From an uncultured Micrococcales bacterium (GTDB lineage Bacteria; Actinomycetota; Actinomycetes; S36-B12; UBA10799), in contig CALFYG010000307.1 in NCBI GenBank assembly GCA_937952095.1, forward strand, positions 1 to 7,177: 7,177 bases of DNA, given 5' to 3'. Position 1 is the first letter of the stretch. Every line of letters begins with the position of its first letter. The notes beneath the pieces are model-generated. The model saw only the letters and a list, made by a program, of their open reading frames with translations, made no database searches and was not told the origin of the DNA. Below, piece by piece: positions 1 through 5,486 of this stretch. The position numbers were made by a program, and so were the translations under genes.

Positions 1-521
1 CGATCTGCTCCCTCTTCGAGACGCAGGCTCGCCTGAACGAGATCCTCGCCGGCCAGTCGCCGCTCTCGAACAAGGAGAAGGAAGCCGTCGTCAAGCTGCT
101 GGATCTCGGGAGGGCGCAGCTCGAGCTGTCCGATCAGATCACCCAGGCCAAGGTCGCTCAGCTCGCCGCCGAGACGAAGGTCGCCGAGGCTCGCCAGAAC
201 CAGAACGACAAGGAGCTCGAAGCTCAGTCGCGGATCGCCTCCAGCGCTGCGGCGCAGGTCCGGTTCCTCGAGACCGCACAAGCCGCGGTGAAGGACAGGG
301 TCACGCAGTTCGAGGGCCTGCTCCCGACCCTCGGAGGGTCCGCCGACCTCATCAAGTCCACGGTGAAGTGGGCGGGGCTGGAGCCGAAGAACGACGTGGT
401 GGCCGACGCAGGTGGCGGTGGTGTCAAGATCACCATCAACCTCGGGCCAGACCCCCGCGACTCGCGCACCATCGAAGCCAGCACGACCGAGATTGAAGAT
501 GCAACTCCCATCGAACATTGA
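1..521 (+). CDS. 3' end of a coiled-coil phage protein, possible small terminase subunit (partial)
   Basis: The reading frame is open from the left edge (first whole codon at position 3) to a TGA at 519-521, giving the last 172 residues of a protein whose start lies outside the window. Most of the visible part, about residues 20-105, is rich in Ala, Gln, Glu, Lys and Leu with heptad-like spacing and should form a long helix or coiled coil. A loop with a run of four Gly (about residues 137-140) leads into a short beta-like stretch (VKITINLG) and an acidic, probably disordered tail. I recognise no catalytic motif. Its place two plus-strand genes ahead of the large terminase, and a helical oligomerising body followed by a short strand, are compatible with a small terminase subunit that recognises phage DNA. 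The DNA-binding N-terminus that would support this is not visible. It could equally be a minor virion protein. That it is a real coding region is fairly certain; its function is a guess. Confidence 0.75.
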   Translation, partial: ICSLFETQARLNEILAGQSPLSNKEKEAVVKLLDLGRAQLELSDQITQAKVAQLAAETKVAEARQNQNDKELEAQSRIASSAAAQVRFLETAQAAVKDRVTQFEGLLPTLGGSADLIKSTVKWAGLEPKNDVVADAGGGGVKITINLGPDPRDSRTIEASTTEIEDATPIEH

Positions 522-702
522 AGACCTGTTCACCCAGAATTTCAACGGCTTTCGCTCCGTGAAGGTGCGAAGCGCCACCGAGGCGGTGGCCGTGGAGAGC
601 GCCCTACGCAAAGCGGCCCTCTCGTTCCAGACCAAGATCACACGCAGCAAGAAGCACGGGCGAGAGTTCGTGGTGATGCTGGTGCAGGGGGAACCGGCGT
701 GA
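499..702 (+). CDS. small basic phage protein of unknown function, 67 aa
   Basis: This ORF encodes 67 residues, starting at the ATG at 499 and ending in TGA at 700-702. It overlaps the end of the preceding gene by 23 bases in another frame, which suggests coupled translation. A longer in-frame extension upstream to 412 exists but would overlap far more and looks like out-of-frame coding. The ribosome binding site is weak (GAG and GAAG just ahead). The protein has a predicted strand-helix-strand look: a strand near residues 20-24 (SVKVR), a helix near 26-43, a basic loop with KKHGR (51-55) and a hydrophobic strand FVVMLV (57-62). The basic loop could contact nucleic acid, but I recognise no family. 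Its stop is only two bases from the stop of the opposing HNH gene. Base composition matches the high-GC late genes (about 64% over 541-660), so it belongs to the phage backbone rather than to the HNH insertion. Confidence 0.7.
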   Translation: MQLPSNIEDLFTQNFNGFRSVKVRSATEAVAVESALRKAALSFQTKITRSKKHGREFVVMLVQGEPA

Positions 703-704
703 TG

Positions 705-1220
705 TCAGCGCCCGTGGTTGGGGTGGTACCCATACTTGGCTTCACCAGCGCGGCGGGCTGCAACTGCGTCCTCGAACGCCCGGTACTGGCCGAGATTGAT
801 CCGCTTGCCTTTGTCGTGGATGGTTGCCAGCCAGCGTTGGTCTTTTGCGACCCAGTGGACGCCGCTGACCCCGGAAGTGTTGTGTCGCTTGCGGCCAGTG
901 TTCCGAGCGTTTTCGGTCTGTGTCACCGACCGCAGGTTCTCAATTCGGTTATCGTGTCGGACGCCGTTGATGTGGTCGATGAAGTCTGGATCAGTACCAT
1001 ACACAAGTTTCCAGATGACGCGGTGTGCTACCCAGACGCTACCATTGGTTCGGATGCGGATGTATCCTTTGGAGTCGATGCAGCCTGCGGATTTTCCGCC
1101 GAAGACTTTGTTCCACGAGACGTTGCCCGGACGGGGTTTCCAGAACAGTTGCCCGGTTTCCGGGTCGAGGTCAAAGATTGCGGCCAGTTCAGCTTGCGAG
1201 GGGAGTTTGTTGGCGTGCAC
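705..1220 (-). CDS. HNH endonuclease with AP2-type DNA-binding domain (homing-type), 171 aa
   Basis: This is a site-specific DNA-cutting enzyme of the HNH type common in phage genomes as a free-standing homing endonuclease. Numbered from the chosen GTG start, residues 66-107 carry the HNH_3-like core: AHR at 65-67, the DH pair of the metal site at 82-83, then INGVRHDN (84-91), ENLR (94-97) and TENARN (102-107). Residues 116-164 form an AP2-like DNA-binding module (SGVSGVHW, RWLATI, LGQYRAFEDAVAARR), and the tail YGYHPNHGR is usual for the group, so the gene looks intact. The frame continues to an ATG at 1292, but GTG at 1220 is preferred: it has GGAG seven bases upstream, it follows the predicted transcription start, and the protein then begins just before the conserved ETGQLFW region. 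It is the only minus-strand gene here and is lower in GC (about 54% over 901-1260) than its neighbours. A role in packaging, as for HK97 gp74, is possible but less likely given its orientation and separate promoter. Confidence 0.93.
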   Translation of the reverse strand: MHANKLPSQAELAAIFDLDPETGQLFWKPRPGNVSWNKVFGGKSAGCIDSKGYIRIRTNGSVWVAHRVIWKLVYGTDPDFIDHINGVRHDNRIENLRSVTQTENARNTGRKRHNTSGVSGVHWVAKDQRWLATIHDKGKRINLGQYRAFEDAVAARRAGEAKYGYHPNHGR

Positions 1221-1227
1221 TGTGAAG

Positions 1228-1231
1228 CTCC
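1228..1231 (-). promoter_or_regulatory. ribosome binding site of the HNH gene
   Basis: On the minus strand GGAG lies seven bases before the GTG at 1220. It decides between that start and the ATG at 1292, which has no matching site downstream of a promoter. The predicted transcript begins near 1241, giving a leader of about 20 bases that contains this site. Confidence 0.65.
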
Positions 1232-1247
1232 ATGTGATATGGGTACA

Positions 1248-1276
1248 AGTGTAATAGACCAGATAGAAAGTGTCAA
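1248..1276 (-). promoter_or_regulatory. sigma70-type promoter for the HNH gene
   Basis: Read on the minus strand, a perfect -35 box TTGACA (1276-1271) is followed by a 17-base spacer (1270-1254) and the -10 box TACACT (1253-1248), which matches four of six consensus bases. Transcription would start near 1241, just ahead of the GGAG and GTG start of the HNH gene. Spacing, orientation and position all fit, and the surrounding 60 bases (1201-1260) are AT-rich for this genome, about 47% GC. The -35 box shares bases 1275-1276 with the ribosome binding site of the divergent terminase gene. This would let the host RNA polymerase express the endonuclease independently of the late operon. Confidence 0.7.
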
Positions 1277-1280
1277 GGAG
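1275..1280 (+). promoter_or_regulatory. ribosome binding site of the large terminase gene
   Basis: AAGGAG lies five bases before the ATG at 1286 and fixes that start. It is embedded in the divergent promoter region of the HNH gene, overlapping the -35 box by two bases. Confidence 0.75.
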
Positions 1281-1285
1281 CGGGT

Positions 1286-2674
1286 ATGCCACTAGACATC
1301 AACTACACGCCAGCGCCTGTGCAGCGCAAGTTCATGGCGAGCGATGCGAGGATGCGGGTTCTCATGGGGCCGGTGGGTTCGGGCAAGTCTGTGACTTGCT
1401 GTTTTGAAGTGGTGCGTCGGGCGTCAATGCAGGCACCGAATGCCCAAGGGATTCGCAAGTCGCGGTGTCTTGTCATCCGTGAGACGGCGCGGCAGTTGCA
1501 GGACACGACGATCAAAACGTGGAATGACTGGTTTCCGCCCGGTCAGTGCGGCGACTACATGCGGACGACGAAGACCTACTTTTTCAAAGTCGGTGATGTC
1601 GAGTGCGAGATCATGTTTCGAGCCTTGGACGACGCGGACGACGTTGCCAACTTGAACTCGTTGGAGGTCACGTTCGCTTGGATGAATGAGTGCCGTGACA
1701 TCCACCCGGATATTGTTGATGCGCTGTCGAAGCGTATCGGGCGTTTCCCCAGTGCGAAGGATGGTGGCCCCACATGGCATGGGATGTGGGGCGACACGAA
1801 CCCGCCCACGATGGATGGGTGGTGGTACTACATGATGGAGGGCCTCGATCCCAAGGATGGAGTCTCACTCAACAACAACGGCTGGGACGTGTTCAAGCAG
1901 CCCTCCGGGCGCAGCGCCTATGCCGAGAACGTGGAGAACCTGCCAGATGGCTACTACGACACCCAAGGCCGAAGCGAGGAGTACATCCGGGTTTACATCG
2001 ACGGCGAGTACGGCCTGTCAAGCGCCGGTATGCCGGTCTACAAGTACTTCAGGCCGGACTACCACATGGCGAAGGAACGTCTTCGGGCCATTGTCAATGG
2101 CGTTCGGCCTGTGGTGGTCGGCATGGACTTGGGCCTTACACCAGCCGCCGTACTCGGACAGCAAGACCCCCGAGGGCGGGCGCTGATACTTGACGAGTGT
2201 GTCTCGTTCGACATGGGCATCCAGCGGTTTGTGCGCACCATGCTCAAGCCCCTGCTGTACGAACGCTTCCCCGGTGCCCCGGTGCTCATCGTCGTTGACC
2301 CGGCAGGTGTGCAGCGGGCGCAGACCGACGAACGCTCGGCGGTGGACATCATCAAGGCCGAGGGGATGCGGGTCATCCCGGCCAAGACCAACAACGTCTC
2401 GGCGCGGGTCAACGCTGTGGACGAGTACCTCATGCGGCAGGTGGACGGCGACCCGGCCTTCCTTGTCGATCCGCGCTGCACGCAACTCAAAGCGGCCATG
2501 ATGGGTGGGTATCGGTACAAACCCCGAGGCGACGGGGACATCGACAAGAACAAGCACTCCCACGTGGCCGAAGCGCTTCAGTACCTCATGCTGCACATCG
2601 GCAACGCCAGCGAGGGGCACGCGCTCCAGCAACGCCGGGAGATCAAAAGGGCTTCCGCTCTGGGGTGGACGTGA
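1286..2674 (+). CDS. terL: terminase large subunit (packaging ATPase and nuclease), 462 aa
   Basis: This is the motor of DNA packaging: it docks on the portal, hydrolyses ATP to drive DNA into the procapsid and cuts the concatemer with its C-terminal nuclease. The N-terminal ATPase domain has Walker A GPVGSGKS at residues 28-35 and a Walker B-like hydrophobic strand ending in NE (VTFAWMNE, 128-135) with E135 the likely catalytic glutamate. A coupling-type motif GDTNPP follows at 169-174. The RNase H-like nuclease domain shows VVVGMDLG (276-283, D281) and VLIVVDPAG (333-341, D338), and near the end SHVAEALQYL (425-434), where E429 takes the place of the third metal-binding acidic residue. At 462 residues it is a normal to slightly short full-length terminase. 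The start is fixed by AAGGAG five bases upstream. A strong terminator follows in the gap to the next gene, so terL may end its own transcript. The first third of the gene is lower in GC (about 58%) than the nuclease part (about 64%). Confidence 0.95.
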   Translation: MPLDINYTPAPVQRKFMASDARMRVLMGPVGSGKSVTCCFEVVRRASMQAPNAQGIRKSRCLVIRETARQLQDTTIKTWNDWFPPGQCGDYMRTTKTYFFKVGDVECEIMFRALDDADDVANLNSLEVTFAWMNECRDIHPDIVDALSKRIGRFPSAKDGGPTWHGMWGDTNPPTMDGWWYYMMEGLDPKDGVSLNNNGWDVFKQPSGRSAYAENVENLPDGYYDTQGRSEEYIRVYIDGEYGLSSAGMPVYKYFRPDYHMAKERLRAIVNGVRPVVVGMDLGLTPAAVLGQQDPRGRALILDECVSFDMGIQRFVRTMLKPLLYERFPGAPVLIVVDPAGVQRAQTDERSAVDIIKAEGMRVIPAKTNNVSARVNAVDEYLMRQVDGDPAFLVDPRCTQLKAAMMGGYRYKPRGDGDIDKNKHSHVAEALQYLMLHIGNASEGHALQQRREIKRASALGWT

Positions 2675-2686
2675 TATGCTGTCAGC

Positions 2687-2702
2687 ACTGCTTCGCAGCA
2701 GT
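2687..2702 (+). other. small hairpin just after the terminase gene
   Basis: ACTGCT and AGCAGT form a perfect six-pair stem around a TCGC loop, 12 bases after the terminase stop. GTGA (2671-2674, overlapping the stop) and TCAC (2705-2708) could extend the structure. There is no T-run behind it, so it is not a terminator by itself. It may protect the 3' end of the message or may be chance. Confidence 0.4.
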
Positions 2703-2715
2703 TGTCACCTCCCTG

Positions 2716-2729
2716 CCCTCACGAGAGGG
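2716..2729 (+). other. small hairpin between terminase gene and terminator
   Basis: CCCTC and GAGGG form a five-pair stem around an ACGA loop, directly ahead of the intrinsic terminator at 2735-2771. There is no T-run behind it. It would be part of the 3' end of the terminase transcript; function unknown. Confidence 0.35.
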
Positions 2730-2734
2730 ATTTC

Positions 2735-2771
2735 ACCCCCGTCGAGTGGGAAACTCCGGGGGTTTCTTTTT
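2735..2771 (+). terminator. intrinsic (rho-independent) terminator after the terminase gene
   Basis: ACCCCCG (2735-2741) pairs with CGGGGGT (2757-2763) over seven base pairs. After a two-base bulge, GAGT (2744-2747) pairs with ACTC (2753-2756) around a GGGAA loop. The stem runs directly into TTTCTTTTT (2763-2771). A GC-rich stem followed by a T-run is the classic form. It would stop plus-strand transcripts coming from the terminase before the head genes, implying a fresh promoter downstream or antitermination. Confidence 0.85.
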
Positions 2772-2776
2772 GTTTG

Positions 2777-2797
2777 ACCACGTGTATACTTCGTGGT
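2777..2797 (+). promoter_or_regulatory. dyad around a -10-like box upstream of the head genes
   Basis: ACCACG (2777-2782) and CGTGGT (2792-2797) form a perfect six-base inverted repeat around a nine-base centre that holds TATACT (2785-2790), five of six matches to a -10 box. No convincing -35 box lies 16-18 bases upstream, where the terminator's T-rich tail sits. It could be an operator over a weak promoter, or an RNA hairpin in the leader of the next gene. The location between a terminator and a strong ribosome binding site makes a promoter here plausible, but the sequence match alone is weak. Confidence 0.35.
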
Positions 2798-2809
2798 AGA
2801 ACCCTGCCG

Positions 2810-2817
2810 TAAGGAGG
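2810..2817 (+). promoter_or_regulatory. near-perfect ribosome binding site for the 112-residue gene
   Basis: TAAGGAGG complements the 3' end of 16S rRNA over eight bases and lies five bases before the ATG at 2823. It is the strongest such site in the window, decides the start over an upstream in-frame GTG at 2793, and marks the first gene of the head operon for high expression. Confidence 0.8.
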
Positions 2818-2822
2818 CTGAC

Positions 2823-3161
2823 ATGGCGACCAAACCTGCAACACTGTACTCAACCAATCCCAAGATGGATGGGTCGGGTATCACTGCGAAACAGCCGCGC
2901 TCCGAGTGGGTACCCACCAAGCAGGGCGGCAAAGAGATGCCTCTCGAACCACGTACCGTCACTGGCGGTATGCTGTACAAGAAGGGCCTGATGGAGCAGG
3001 AGAACTTCCGCAAGGATGTTGCCATCACCCGCCCCGAGATGCTGCGCGAAGCAGCCAAGATGGTCAACCAAGGCACCTCACCCAAGTACGCGATGGACGC
3101 GCTTGAAGAACGGGTCGAGGCCAAAGATGATTACAACACCTGCTCCTACTGGGACAAGTAA
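2823..3161 (+). CDS. hypothetical phage protein between terminase and portal, 112 aa
   Basis: This ORF encodes 112 residues from the ATG at 2823, chosen because of the eight-base ribosome binding site directly upstream. The first half is polar and rich in Lys, Pro, Gly and Thr with little predicted structure. Residues 54-80 look helical and charged, and a second helix runs from about 86 to 101 (SPKYAMDALEERVEAK), followed by a short tail CSYWDK. There is no signal peptide, membrane segment or motif I recognise. The stop TAA (3159-3161) directly abuts the portal ATG at 3162, so the two are probably co-translated and this protein may serve head assembly, for example as a portal-associated or minor head component. 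That role is inferred from position only. Coding status is well supported by spacing, ribosome binding site and fit with the operon. Confidence 0.8.
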   Translation: MATKPATLYSTNPKMDGSGITAKQPRSEWVPTKQGGKEMPLEPRTVTGGMLYKKGLMEQENFRKDVAITRPEMLREAAKMVNQGTSPKYAMDALEERVEAKDDYNTCSYWDK

Positions 3162-5228
3162 ATGGCCGGTCTGACATTCCTGCGAGTCGTCTCGAACTCT
3201 GATCTTGCGAGGCAAGAGCAGGAAGCGACTGACCGCGCTCTGCAAGAACGTCAGAATCAGCCGGTGATCCTCGGGCTGGCGGCGTACCTGCGTGGTTGCT
3301 GGGATCGCGCCCAGATGGCGAAGAAGCCCATCGAGCAGATCATGCTGCGTGCGCTGCGCCAGCGCAACGGCGAGTACGAAGCTGACAGGCTGCAACAGAT
3401 TCGGGCGCAAGGCGGCTCCGAAATCTACATGATGATCACCGAGGTCAAGTGCCGCGCTGCGGAGTCTTGGCTGCGCGACATCCTGCTCGACAACGGCTCA
3501 CCCCCGTGGGACTTGCAGGCCACCCCCATCCCTGACCTGAATCCAGCCCAGACCAAAGAGGTGCAGGGCATCTTCGCCGAGCGTGTGCTCAAGATGGTCG
3601 AGGAGTTCGGCAAGGCTCCGAACCGCGAGGAGATGTCCGAGCTACGCGAGATGGTCAGCCAAGACTACCGTTTCGCCATCCTGCAACAAGCACAGCTTCG
3701 TGCGGACAGGATGAAGATCAAGATTCAAGACCAGTTCGCCCAAGGCGGCTGGGAGCAGTCGTTCAACGACTTCATCACCGATCTCGTCACGTTCCCTGCG
3801 GCCTTCGTCAAAGGCCCGGTCGTGCGCCGCCAGCGTGCGCTGGGGTGGAAGACCAACGCGATGGGCCAGACGGTCGTCGAGCCGATTGAGCGCCTCGGCC
3901 CGGAGTACGAGCGGGTCGATCCGTTCTACATCTACCCCGAGCCGGGGATCAGCAACATCAACGACGGCTACCTGTTCGAGTACCACCCCCTGAGCCGGAT
4001 GCAACTGTCCGACCTCATCGGGGTTCCGGGCTACGACGAGGACGCCATCCGCAAGGTGCTGGAGATCGGCAACGGCCAGTCGTGGATCAACGAGGACGTG
4101 GAGCTTCAGAAGAACGAGGAGGAGCGCAAGTACTACTCGTACATGAAGCCGACCACCGAGTTCGATGCTCTGGAGTTCTGGGGCAAGGTCAGCGGCAAGA
4201 TGCTGCGCGAGTGGGGCATGTCCGACGAGGAAGTGCCCGACGAAGCCCGCGAGTACGACGCCAACGTCTGGATGGTGGGTAACTACGTCATCAAGGCGGT
4301 GCTCAACTACGACCCGCTGGGTGAGAAGCCCTACGCCAAGACCTCGTTCATCAAGTGCCCCGGCGCGTTCTGGGGTAAGGGTATTCCCGAGATCATCGAG
4401 GACTTGCAGGGCGTGTGCAACGCCGCTGCCCGTGCGCTGGTCAACAACATGGGCATCTCCTCCGGCCCGCAGGTCGAGGTCAACGTGGAGCGCCTGCCGC
4501 CCAACGAGGACATCACCCAGCTTACGCCGTGGAAAATCTGGCAGACCATCAACGACCCCGTGGGTTCGAGCGCACCGGCCATCCGGTTCACGCAGCCCGA
4601 CTCGCGGGCGTCCGAACTCATGGCTGTCTACGAGAAGTTCAGCCGTCTGGCCGATGACCACTCGGGCATCCCGGCCTACGTGTACGGCGACCTCAACGTG
4701 CAAGGCGCTGGCCGCACGTCCTCTGGCCTGTCCATGCTCATGGGCGCGGCTGGCAAGGGCATCCGGCAGGTCGTCATGCACATTGACACCGACGTTGTGA
4801 AACCCATCGTGCTGCGCCAGTTTGTGTACAACATGCGCTACGATGAGGATGAGTCCATCAAGGGCGACGTTGAAGTGGTAGCCAAGGGCGCGATCAATCT
4901 CGCGGTTAAGGAAACCGTCAACATCCGCCGCATCGAGTTCCTCAATGCAACCGCCAACCCCATTGATCTTGAGATCATGGGCAAGGATGGACGCGCCACG
5001 ATCCTCCGGGAAGTGGCGAAAGGGTTGCAGATGCCCACGGAAGATGTCGTGCCATCTCGGGAGAAAGCCGGGTACACGGGTCGCATCACCGCACGCGCTG
5101 CGATGGCCGCTGCACAGCAGCAGGCGCAGCAGCCGCAAGGTGGTACCCCGCAGCAACCTGACGGTTCTCCCAAAGGCGGCATGGAGTCCAACGTGGTTCA
5201 AAACCGCATGAGTGGTAGGGCAGCATGA
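3162..5228 (+). CDS. portal protein (head-tail connector), P22-like, 688 aa
   Basis: The portal forms the dodecameric ring at one head vertex through which the terminase threads DNA and to which the tail attaches. At 688 residues it is in the size range of podoviral portals such as P22 gp1. The N-terminal third is helical and charged (about 10-200). Then come regions I associate with this family: RVDPFYIYPEPG at 251-262, DGYLFEYHPLSR at 268-279, and the segment at about 397-445 holding FWGKGIPE, LQGVCNAAARALVNNMGISSG and VEVNVERLPP. The stretch around 503-530 (IPAYVYGDL, GAGRTSSGLSMLMGAA) fits the channel and crown side. The last about 40 residues (648-688) are rich in Gln, Pro and Gly and likely disordered. 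The start abuts the previous stop (TAAATG) with no clear ribosome binding site, so translation is probably coupled. The final TGA overlaps the next ATG in ATGA. Identification rests on recalled family features and on position between terL and scaffold. Confidence 0.93.
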   Translation: MAGLTFLRVVSNSDLARQEQEATDRALQERQNQPVILGLAAYLRGCWDRAQMAKKPIEQIMLRALRQRNGEYEADRLQQIRAQGGSEIYMMITEVKCRAAESWLRDILLDNGSPPWDLQATPIPDLNPAQTKEVQGIFAERVLKMVEEFGKAPNREEMSELREMVSQDYRFAILQQAQLRADRMKIKIQDQFAQGGWEQSFNDFITDLVTFPAAFVKGPVVRRQRALGWKTNAMGQTVVEPIERLGPEYERVDPFYIYPEPGISNINDGYLFEYHPLSRMQLSDLIGVPGYDEDAIRKVLEIGNGQSWINEDVELQKNEEERKYYSYMKPTTEFDALEFWGKVSGKMLREWGMSDEEVPDEAREYDANVWMVGNYVIKAVLNYDPLGEKPYAKTSFIKCPGAFWGKGIPEIIEDLQGVCNAAARALVNNMGISSGPQVEVNVERLPPNEDITQLTPWKIWQTINDPVGSSAPAIRFTQPDSRASELMAVYEKFSRLADDHSGIPAYVYGDLNVQGAGRTSSGLSMLMGAAGKGIRQVVMHIDTDVVKPIVLRQFVYNMRYDEDESIKGDVEVVAKGAINLAVKETVNIRRIEFLNATANPIDLEIMGKDGRATILREVAKGLQMPTEDVVPSREKAGYTGRITARAAMAAAQQQAQQPQGGTPQQPDGSPKGGMESNVVQNRMSGRAA

Positions 5229-5440
5229 TCAAGCCCGAACCTCAAGTCATCAAGGCGCTTGCCCTCGCAGTGCGCCAGCACCCGGAGATTCTGGAGTGGC
5301 TGGAGCAGTGGGAGATGCAGGAGCTTCGACGGCTTCCCAGTGCGGTGAACAACCCGGCAGTGTTTCAGGGGCGCTGTCAGGTGTTGGGCGAGATCACCAA
5401 TCTCGCCAAAGAGTCCCCTGCCTTAGCGGCAAAGTTATGA
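5225..5440 (+). CDS. small phage protein between portal and scaffold, 71 aa
   Basis: This ORF encodes 71 residues. Its ATG at 5225 overlaps the portal stop in the tetranucleotide ATGA, a typical arrangement for translational re-initiation. The protein is mostly helical: residues 5-37 are amphipathic with two Trp (25, 29) and many Glu and Leu, then PSAVNNPAVFQGRCQVLG (38-55) leads into a second helix. The NNPAVFQGRCQVLGE stretch resembles small proteins that I recall in the same place in other phages with this portal type, but I know no function for them. It has no membrane segment or signal. A role as a head-assembly accessory is inference from context. A longer overlapping frame at 5212-5445 is rejected because it overlaps the portal gene more and lacks comparable structure. 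Confidence 0.8.
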   Translation: MIKPEPQVIKALALAVRQHPEILEWLEQWEMQELRRLPSAVNNPAVFQGRCQVLGEITNLAKESPALAAKL

Positions 5441-5452
5441 CGTAACTCGCCG
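5427..5452 (+). other. hairpin over the stop codon of the 71-residue gene
   Basis: CGGC (5427-5430) pairs with GCCG (5449-5452) and AGTTA (5433-5437) with TAACT (5443-5447), with a small internal loop and a TGACG apex that contains part of the stop codon. Only three T follow shortly after, so it is at best a weak or partial terminator ahead of the scaffold gene. It may be chance. Confidence 0.3.
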
Positions 5453-5486
5453 ACTTTAATCACGCACACCGATAGGAGCGTTCAAC

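Noticed and set aside
412..498. An upstream extension of the 67-residue gene to position 412
   Set aside because: It would overlap the preceding gene by 110 bases and adds a Ser/Pro/Arg-rich stretch typical of an out-of-frame reading of that gene.
1220..1292. The longer HNH start at ATG 1292
   Set aside because: It would lie upstream of the predicted transcription start, and the 24 added residues show no similarity to the family. The GTG at 1220 has a well-spaced GGAG.
699..1295. A 198-codon open frame on the plus strand opposite the HNH gene
   Set aside because: The opposite strand encodes a clear HNH/AP2 protein with a promoter and ribosome binding site. The plus-strand product has no recognisable domain and no good start context, and long antisense frames are expected in GC-rich coding DNA.
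2018..2632. A 204-codon minus-strand frame inside the terminase gene
   Set aside because: It is antisense to the conserved nuclease domain of the terminase and has no recognisable motif or start signal.
2775..2790. TTGACC followed by TATACT as a standard sigma70 promoter
   Set aside because: The two boxes are only five bases apart, far short of the 16-18 needed, so they cannot work together as -35 and -10. Only the TATACT box within the dyad is kept as a weak candidate.
3642..5201. A 519-codon open frame on the minus strand inside the portal gene
   Set aside because: It lies wholly antisense to the portal gene and its product is a low-complexity mix rich in His, Leu, Val and Arg, typical of a mirror frame of biased codons. 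It has no operon context.
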